Origin: CAWBJO01 sp963789175 | GTDB lineage: Bacteria; Pseudomonadota; Alphaproteobacteria; Rhizobiales; Aestuariivirgaceae | Length of the DNA: 64,000 nt | Direction of reading: 5' to 3' | Assembly (NCBI GenBank): GCA_963789175.1 | Contig: CAWBJO010000003.1 | Span: forward strand, 124,001 to 188,000 | In this document: piece by piece, positions 60,858-64,000 of the stretch | Position numbering within the stretch: position 1 is the stretch's first letter | Layout: every line of letters starts with the position of its first letter | Made by a program: the position numbers and the translations under genes | The notes under the pieces: generated by a model | The model's input: only the letters and a program-made list of their open reading frames with translations | What the model was told of the DNA's origin: nothing | Databases searched by the model: none

Positions 60858-62084
60858 ATGGAAAAGAGAACCGACATCGCCGACGTCGCCATCGTCGGAG
60901 GCGGGCTCGCCGGCATGACCGCGGCTCTCGCCTTCGGCCCGCCAGCGATGCGCACGCCGTTCAGCGTCGTTCTCATCACGGGGGCGGAGAGGGCGAGCGA
61001 AGACGGTCGAGCGTCGGCGATCACGGAATCGTCGCGGCGGATGTTCGAGGTGCTCGGCGTATGGCGCGATCTCGAACGGCATGCCGAGCCGGTGCGGGAG
61101 ATCGTCGTCACGGATTCGTCGCTCGGCGCGGCGCGACGCCCGACGCTACTGCAGTTCGCGGGTTCGGAAAGCGGCAACGCGTCCGCCTGGATCATCGAGA
61201 ACCGCATCCTGCTCGATGCGATCGAGGCGCGCCTCGGGACGGCCAGTCACGTCGTTCGCAGGGAGGGAGAGTCCGTCGCCGGAATCACGCAGGCCAATGG
61301 GCATGCCGGGCTCGCGACGAGCAAAGGCCGGATCGCGGCGCGACTCATCGTCGGCGCCGACGGGCGCAACTCCAGCTGCCGAACGATTGCCGGTATCGAC
61401 AGCTACGGATGGTCCTATCCGCAAACGGCCATCGTGACGATCGTCGAGCACGAGCTGCCGCATCGCGGACGGGCCGTCGAGCATTTCCTGCCGGCCGGCC
61501 CGTTCGCGATCCTGCCGCTGCCCGGCAATCGATCATCGCTGGTCTGGACGGAGCAGAAGGATGCAGCGGAGACGCTGATGAGCCTTGACGCGGATGGGTT
61601 CGATCAGGCCCTGCGCCTGCGCTTCGGCAACGAGCTCGGCGACGTTCAGGCGATCGGCGGCCGCTTCGCCTATCCGCTGACCATGTCGATCGCCCATGCC
61701 TTCATCGGCGAGCGGCTGGCGCTCATCGGTGATGCCGCCCATGTCGTCCATCCAATCGCGGGCCTGGGGCTCAATCTGGGCCTCAGGGACGTGGCGGCGC
61801 TTGCCGAGGCCGTCGCCGAGGATGCACGATTGGGGCTCGACTTCGGAGCCCGGCCGACGCTCGCGCGCTACCAGTCGCGGCGGCGGGTCGACACCCTGAT
61901 GACGGCGGCGGCGACCGACTGGCTCAATCGCCTCTTCTCGAACGACCAGGGGTTCCTGCGGCTGCTGCGCGACTTCGGGCTCAAGGTCACCGACCAGGCT
62001 GGACCGCTCAAGGACCTCATCGTGCGGGAGGCGGCCGGCCTCACCGGCGAGGTTCCGAAGCTCATGAGAAACGAGCCGCTCTAG
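60858..62084 (+). CDS. FAD-dependent UbiH/UbiF-family hydroxylase
   Basis: 408-residue flavoprotein monooxygenase probably hydroxylating the ubiquinone ring. The nucleotide fold VAIVGGGLAGMTAALAF is near the N-terminus; the second FAD motif GDAAHVVHPIAGLGLNLGLRD and the DG motif VGADGRNSSCR are present. Which ring position is modified (C4, C5 or C6) cannot be decided. No clear Shine-Dalgarno precedes the ATG at 60858. The TAG stop shares CTAG with the DUF971 gene. Confidence 0.9.
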   Translation: MEKRTDIADVAIVGGGLAGMTAALAFGPPAMRTPFSVVLITGAERASEDGRASAITESSRRMFEVLGVWRDLERHAEPVREIVVTDSSLGAARRPTLLQFAGSESGNASAWIIENRILLDAIEARLGTASHVVRREGESVAGITQANGHAGLATSKGRIAARLIVGADGRNSSCRTIAGIDSYGWSYPQTAIVTIVEHELPHRGRAVEHFLPAGPFAILPLPGNRSSLVWTEQKDAAETLMSLDADGFDQALRLRFGNELGDVQAIGGRFAYPLTMSIAHAFIGERLALIGDAAHVVHPIAGLGLNLGLRDVAALAEAVAEDARLGLDFGARPTLARYQSRRRVDTLMTAAATDWLNRLFSNDQGFLRLLRDFGLKVTDQAGPLKDLIVREAAGLTGEVPKLMRNEPL

Positions 62085-62443
62085 CCGCGATCCTTCCCGC
62101 TCGCCGTCAGGCGGGCGAGATAGCCGTCCCAGAGTTTGGCGTGGTCGCTGCCGAGCTCATGGAGATAGGCCCAGCTGAAGAGCCCGGTCTCGTGACCATC
62201 GTCGAAGACGATGCGAATGGCGTAGTTGCCGACCGGCTCGAGGCGCACGATGCGAACCAGCCGCTTGCCGTGCGCGACCGGGCGTTCGCCTTCGAAGTGG
62301 CCCTTGTTCTCGGCGCTGGGCGAAAGGACGCGCAGGTATTCGGCCGAGAGGTCGAAGCTCTGGCCCGAGTCGAAAGCGACCGACAGCTCCCTGCCCTCGT
62401 GGCGAAGGCGGATCTCGGTCGGCCAGGGCGCGGGATCACTCAT
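62081..62443 (-). CDS. DUF971 family protein
   Basis: 120 residues of the DUF971 domain, the fold that forms the N-terminus of gamma-butyrobetaine hydroxylases: TEIRLRHEGRELSVAFDSG, VLSPSAENKGHFEGE, and FSWAYLHELG near the C-terminus. Stand-alone members are often near iron-sulfur genes, but none is present here. The start overlaps the Trm112-like gene by 8 bases. Confidence 0.88.
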   Translation of the reverse strand: MSDPAPWPTEIRLRHEGRELSVAFDSGQSFDLSAEYLRVLSPSAENKGHFEGERPVAHGKRLVRIVRLEPVGNYAIRIVFDDGHETGLFSWAYLHELGSDHAKLWDGYLARLTASGKDRG

Positions 62444-62624
62444 CGTCGCCGAGCTGGCGCGCTTCATCGGCAATCATGATCGGTATGCCATCGCGAATCG
62501 GATAGGCGAGGCGCGCCGCCTTCGACACGAGCTCCTGGCGACCGGCATCGTAGTGGAGGCGCGTCTTGGTGACGGGGCAAACGAGAAGTTCCAGCAAAGA
62601 GGGATCAACCTGGCGTTCGGGCAT
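62436..62624 (-). CDS. Trm112-family / UPF0434 small protein
   Basis: 62 residues, the normal size for this family: VDPSLLELLVCPVTKTRLHY then LVSKAARLAYPIRDGIPIMI. The usual zinc cysteines are mostly lost in bacterial members; only one cysteine is present here. In eukaryotes Trm112 activates methyltransferases; the bacterial role is unknown. It lies between the LON and DUF971 genes in one leftward unit. Confidence 0.92.
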   Translation of the reverse strand: MPERQVDPSLLELLVCPVTKTRLHYDAGRQELVSKAARLAYPIRDGIPIMIADEARQLGDDE

Positions 62625-62634
62625 GGCACGGTTC

Positions 62635-63321
62635 CTATTGCAGCTGCCGACCGGCGGGCGCGTCGGCGGCCGAGAGGTTCATTTCGGTCAGGGCGATCAA
62701 AAGCTCGGAGCGCGCCTTGAGATCCGGTGCTTCGAGAAGGGCCTGCTTCTCGGCGACGGCGAACGGCGACAGGGCGGCGAGCGAATTGACGAGCTGCTCG
62801 TTCGTGGCCGCCATGATCTGGTCCCAGTCGGTCATGAGGTTGTTGGCCTCGAGATAGGCGCGGAACGTCTTCAGGAGCAGGTCGCGGTCGACCTCGTCCT
62901 GCCCGCTCCCGGATTCGAGGTCGGCCGCGAATTCGGCGTAGTCTGCAGCGACCTGCCGGTAGGGCGTCTTGACCTTGAGCTCCTCGAGGACGCGGAAGCG
63001 GGCCACTCCGGTGAGCGTGATGAGGATGCGATCGTCCTGGGTTTCGGTGAACGAGGTGATCCGGCCGGCGCAGCCGATGCCGTAGATCTGCGGTCGGTCG
63101 GTCGACAAGCGGAGCGGCGCCTCGGCGGGCATGTTGACCGGCTGCATCATGCCGATGAGACGGTGGTCGGACACCACGTCCTCGATCATGCGAAGATAGC
63201 GCGGCTCGAAAATCACAAGAGGCAGCTGGGTGCGCGGCAGGAGCAGCGCGCCGGGCAGGGGAAAGATGGGGAGAACCCGCGGCAGGGCCTCGATCGTCGG
63301 GTAATTGGCCACGGCCGGCAT
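62635..63321 (-). CDS. LON substrate-binding-domain protein
   Basis: 228 residues consisting of the N-terminal domain of Lon protease without ATPase or protease parts: LPIFPLPGALLLPRTQLPLV at the start, IFEPRYLRMIEDVV next, and YGIGCAGRITSFTETQDDRI. Function of such stand-alone proteins is unknown; a substrate-adaptor role is a guess. Ten bases downstream of the YbbN-like gene. Confidence 0.92.
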   Translation of the reverse strand: MPAVANYPTIEALPRVLPIFPLPGALLLPRTQLPLVIFEPRYLRMIEDVVSDHRLIGMMQPVNMPAEAPLRLSTDRPQIYGIGCAGRITSFTETQDDRILITLTGVARFRVLEELKVKTPYRQVAADYAEFAADLESGSGQDEVDRDLLLKTFRAYLEANNLMTDWDQIMAATNEQLVNSLAALSPFAVAEKQALLEAPDLKARSELLIALTEMNLSAADAPAGRQLQ

Positions 63322-63331
63322 ACGCGGCCCG

Positions 63332-64000
63332 TCAGCTGAACAGTACCGAGGCCAGCTTGCGGCGCCCGGCGGCGGTCAGCGGATCCTTGGGGCCCCAGGC
63401 ATCGAAGAACTGGACGAGCTGCTTGCGCGCCGCCTCGTCGTTCCACGCCCGGTCCTTCCTCACGATGGAGACGAGCTCGTCGAGAGCCTCCTCGCGGCGG
63501 CCGGCGGCATTGAGCGCCATGGCGAGGTCGAAGCGGGCCTGGTGGTTCGCCGGCTCGCGGCGAACGGCGTCGAGCAAGGCATCTAGCGGGGCCGCGACCG
63601 CCGCCTTGGCGGCAAGATCGATGAGAGCCCGGACGCTCGCCAGCTCCGCGTCGCCCGACTTGGCGGGAGGCGCCAGCGCCAGCGTCGCCTTGGCGCCCTC
63701 GACGTCGCCGGAGGCCATCTGGGCCCTTGCCAGGCCGGCGATGGCGGGCACGCTCTCACGGTCAAGCTCGAGGAGCTCGGCGTAGATCTGGGCGGCGGTG
63801 GCGTGATCGTTCGCCTCGTTTGCCGCCTTGGCAGCCTCGAGAAGCTCGGCCGCCTCGTTGCCGGGCGCACCCGCCAGCAGCCGCGACACGAACTGGGTCA
63901 GCTGACCCTCGGGCAGGGCGCCCATGAAACCGTCGACCGGCTGGCCGTTCGCGAAGGCGAACACGGCCGGGATCGACTGGATGCGCATTTGCCCGGCCAG
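63332..64000 (-). CDS. YbbN-like thioredoxin / TPR co-chaperone, partial
   Basis: The C-terminal 222 residues are in the window; the N-terminal thioredoxin fold with any CxxC continues past the right edge. The visible start QSIPAVFAFANGQPVDGFMG is the end of the thioredoxin domain with its cis-proline (SIPAV). The rest is helical repeat (TPR_20-type): LLEAAKAANEANDHATAAQI, ALDELVSIVRKDRAW and others. YbbN proteins act as chaperedoxins that cooperate with DnaK and GroEL. Leads the leftward LON-Trm112-DUF971 unit. Confidence 0.92.
   Translation of the reverse strand: MAGQMRIQSIPAVFAFANGQPVDGFMGALPEGQLTQFVSRLLAGAPGNEAAELLEAAKAANEANDHATAAQIYAELLELDRESVPAIAGLARAQMASGDVEGAKATLALAPPAKSGDAELASVRALIDLAAKAAVAAPLDALLDAVRREPANHQARFDLAMALNAAGRREEALDELVSIVRKDRAWNDEAARKQLVQFFDAWGPKDPLTAAGRRKLASVLFS

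Overview
The window is a GC-rich (roughly two-thirds G+C by eye), densely packed chromosomal segment with core genes only. No tRNA, rRNA, insertion sequence, phage, CRISPR or defence module is visible. Gene order points to an alphaproteobacterium of the Hyphomicrobiales (Rhizobiales) type: hisB-DUF2628-hisHAFE-coaA, hslVU-HTH-Smr-MltA-Tim44-SecB, dnaQ-coaE-aroE-maf-PPSR | hemE-hemJ-rho, and mnmE-mnmG-rsmG-parA-parB-holA-lptE-leuS. The species cannot be named from the sequence alone.

Layout. 1-3780: end of a small membrane-protein gene, then a divergent sugar-acid cluster (XylD-type dehydratase; dgoK-dgoA) that together would convert an aldonate to pyruvate plus glyceraldehyde-3-phosphate. 3785-11891: comM, gshB, yraN-rsmI, a lipoprotein PBP activator, and the coupled run rph-VOC-rdgB-hemW. 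11962-17783: heat-shock block hrcA-grpE and dnaK-dnaJ with alkB between them. RpoH-like promoters lie before hrcA and dnaK, and a weaker one before hslVU. 17863-24421: DUF1330-dapB-gpmA, ada, DUF2244, nth, an EI24 membrane protein, adenosine kinase, coaA. 24433-27924: histidine operon. 28084-34373: hslVU, HTH, Smr, MltA, Tim44, secB, dnaQ. 34397-37280: coaE-aroE-maf-ppsR, each start overlapping the previous stop. 37281-37674: the likely replication origin. 37675-48508: hemE-hemJ, rho, a DUF255 protein, mnmE-mnmG-rsmG-parA-parB with two parS sites. 48516-64000: holA-lptE-leuS, yggS, an L,D-transpeptidase, an orphan response regulator with a cyclic-nucleotide-binding partner, xthA, a structured noncoding interval, lolA-ftsK, tesB, ubiH, and DUF971-Trm112-LON-YbbN.

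How it works together. Replication starts (oriC), origin segregation (ParA, ParB, parS), terminus handling (FtsK), clamp loading (HolA) and proofreading (DnaQ) are all represented, with origin and parS within about 9 kb. Protein quality control (HrcA/GrpE/DnaK/DnaJ, HslVU, SecB) is concentrated here and appears to be under RpoH control. Genes diverge from oriC, as expected for leading-strand bias.

The most notable observations are the origin itself, two apparent single-base frameshifts in otherwise intact genes (aroE and the DUF255 gene), a parS site written inside the rsmG coding sequence, a hairpin that hides the rph ribosome-binding site, a highly structured intergenic segment at 56299-56511, and four convergent gene pairs that share a single CTAG as both stop codons. 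I found no clear, wholly new multi-gene system.
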